From positions 1,621,090 through 1,685,089 of the forward strand of contig NZ_HE998567.1 of NCBI RefSeq assembly GCF_000327285.1: a stretch of DNA of 64,000 bases, given 5' to 3'. Below the pieces are notes generated by a model. It was not told where the DNA came from. It was given only the letters and a program-made list of their open reading frames with translations, and searched no databases. Shown one piece after another: positions 62,851-64,000 of the stretch. The stretch's first letter is position 1. Each line of letters begins with the position of its first letter. The translations under genes and the position numbers were made by a program. This DNA comes from Holdemania massiliensis AP2 (GTDB taxonomy: Bacteria > Bacillota_I > Bacilli_A > Erysipelotrichales > Erysipelotrichaceae).

Positions 62851-63837
62851 TTAATTCTGATCAGCCGCGAATCGAACGCCGGCCGCTAAACGCGCGGTAT
62901 GGACAAGTTCCATGACCTGATAGGAATATTCAAGCTTTTGATAACAGCCTTCATAATCCTCATTCTCGATCATCTGCTTGAAGTTCTTGACCTCAAAGTA
63001 ATGTCCGCCATGGCCTTCCATCAGGTCGATGACTTCCGGTTCTTTCGCGCCTTTCAGCCAGACTTCCGCTTTCGCGCAGACGGAAGACGCGCTGTGAACG
63101 ACGATATATCCGTTGTCGCCCTGCAACTGACAGATATTTTCACTTGCGGAATCCTTGCAGCCGATACCGCACGCCAGAAAACCATCATAATCAAAAACGA
63201 GAATACCCGAAGTATCAATGCCATTGGCCGCGATGTTTGGAACATACTTCAAGGATTTCGGCGCACCGAATAAGCCGATAATAAAGTGCGCGTTATAAAT
63301 ATTAATGTCCATCAGCGCGCCGCCGGAAAACTGCGGATTGAAAACGTTTGGATTTTCATTGTTTTTAAACTTGTCAAACTTGCTGGAATACTGGGAGAAA
63401 TTGCACTGCACCATCTTCAGTGAGCCCAGTTCGGCAATCCGTTCTTGAATGACTTGATAGTTCGGATTGTACGGTACCGTAATCGCCTCAAATAAGAAAC
63501 GGTGATGTTTCTTGGCAGTTTCAATCAAGGTTCGACATTCCTCAATCGTGGAAACAAATGGTTTCTCCAAAATGACATTCTTGCCGGCTTCCAATGCCTT
63601 TATCGCTTGCGAATAATGCAGACTGTTGGGTGAAGCAATATAGATGCAGTCCAGTTCTTCATCATGAAGCATTGCATCCAAATCCGTATACACCTTCGGC
63701 ATGTTGTATTTGTCAGCCAACCGCCGACCGGTTTCCTCTTTGCGGGAATAGACTGCCGTACATTCTAATCCGTTGTCCTCAAAGGCTGTGTTCAGCCACT
63801 CTGTAATCATACCTGTGCCAATCGTTCCCATTTTCAT
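62851..63837 (-). CDS. Gfo/Idh/MocA-family oxidoreductase
   Basis: A 328-residue NAD(P)-dependent dehydrogenase. It has the Rossmann motif MGTIGTGMITEWLN, YIASPNSLHY, the catalytic Lys in VILEKPFVST, and FSGGALMDINIYNAHFIIG. It is a different branch from the iolG protein in this window and resembles general sugar or dihydrodiol dehydrogenases. The substrate is unknown. It is a single-gene unit; 63838-64000 holds its promoter region and no further gene. Confidence 0.88.
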   Translation of the reverse strand: MKMGTIGTGMITEWLNTAFEDNGLECTAVYSRKEETGRRLADKYNMPKVYTDLDAMLHDEELDCIYIASPNSLHYSQAIKALEAGKNVILEKPFVSTIEECRTLIETAKKHHRFLFEAITVPYNPNYQVIQERIAELGSLKMVQCNFSQYSSKFDKFKNNENPNVFNPQFSGGALMDINIYNAHFIIGLFGAPKSLKYVPNIAANGIDTSGILVFDYDGFLACGIGCKDSASENICQLQGDNGYIVVHSASSVCAKAEVWLKGAKEPEVIDLMEGHGGHYFEVKNFKQMIENEDYEGCYQKLEYSYQVMELVHTARLAAGVRFAADQN

Positions 63838-64000
63838 TTGTAATCACCTCTGCTCCTATTGTAACAGAACCTGTCCGCTTTGTCTTGAGCGCGGGACAAA
63901 AAAACGCTGAATTCGTAAAAGGAATGAAGTTTTAATTCAAGGGACAAGAAAAAACAGGGACTTTCCAAGCAAAAGAAGACAAAAAAAGGCTCCCTGGGAA

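Overview
The window reads as a piece of a low-to-mid GC Firmicutes chromosome, probably a gut anaerobe of the Erysipelotrichia (Holdemania-like) type. That placement is an inference from gene style: strong AGGAGG-type ribosome sites, a CcpA-type cre box, flavocytochrome-like reductases, L-lactate dehydrogenase and the MBOAT/DHHW/DUF4358 set. No rRNA, tRNA, CRISPR array or intact insertion sequence was seen. Most genes lie on the minus strand.

Layout. (1) 1-4250: part of an integrative or mobilisable element, with a truncated RES-domain gene, a hairpin-rich oriT-like stretch, a MobC-like gene, a 730-residue membrane protein with an Mrr-like nuclease motif, and a small DUF6061 gene. (2) 4300-9060: a Tat-exported FMN/FAD flavoprotein reductase, a divergent LysR regulator and a metal-dependent amidohydrolase. 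(3) 9066-25210: a large carbohydrate locus. One operon holds iolD-iolE-iolG-iolA, a transaldolase-family protein and an ABC ATPase. A DeoR regulator is divergent from it. A second operon holds an ABC binding protein, two permeases, a small membrane protein, a PIG-L deacetylase, a TIM-barrel amidohydrolase, a GH4 glycosidase and a PfkB kinase. A perfect cre box overlaps the promoter of the second operon. (4) 25333-33150: a MerR regulator, an RluA pseudouridine synthase, an M20 amidohydrolase, and a mirrored cluster of two ATP-grasp enzymes and two esterases. (5) 33220-40630: a type IV pilus-like operon (PilT, four small membrane or pseudopilin-like proteins, PilC, a lipoprotein transglutaminase), followed by a BTAD regulator with a degenerate GGDEF-like tail and a divergent GGDEF-EAL protein. 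(6) 41200-44510: an AT-rich decayed island with a broken YhcG-type nuclease, a winged-helix fragment, a GIY-YIG/RAMA protein and an unknown partner. (7) 44540-64000: mainly housekeeping genes (RlmD, YihY, an O-acyltransferase set, an HAD phosphatase, regulators, HflX, L-lactate dehydrogenase, a TPM/LemA/XpaC set and a Gfo/Idh/MocA dehydrogenase).

The most interesting system is the 9-25 kb locus. It combines inositol catabolism enzymes, but no recognisable IolB or IolJ, with a PIG-L deacetylase, a GH4 glycosidase and an ABC importer. I infer that it takes up and breaks down an inositol glycoside, such as a glucosaminyl- or galactosyl-inositol, with the transaldolase-family protein standing in for the usual aldolase. 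Also worth attention are the 730-residue nuclease-like membrane protein on the mobile element, the ATP-grasp/esterase cluster, and the GIY-YIG/RAMA gene pair.
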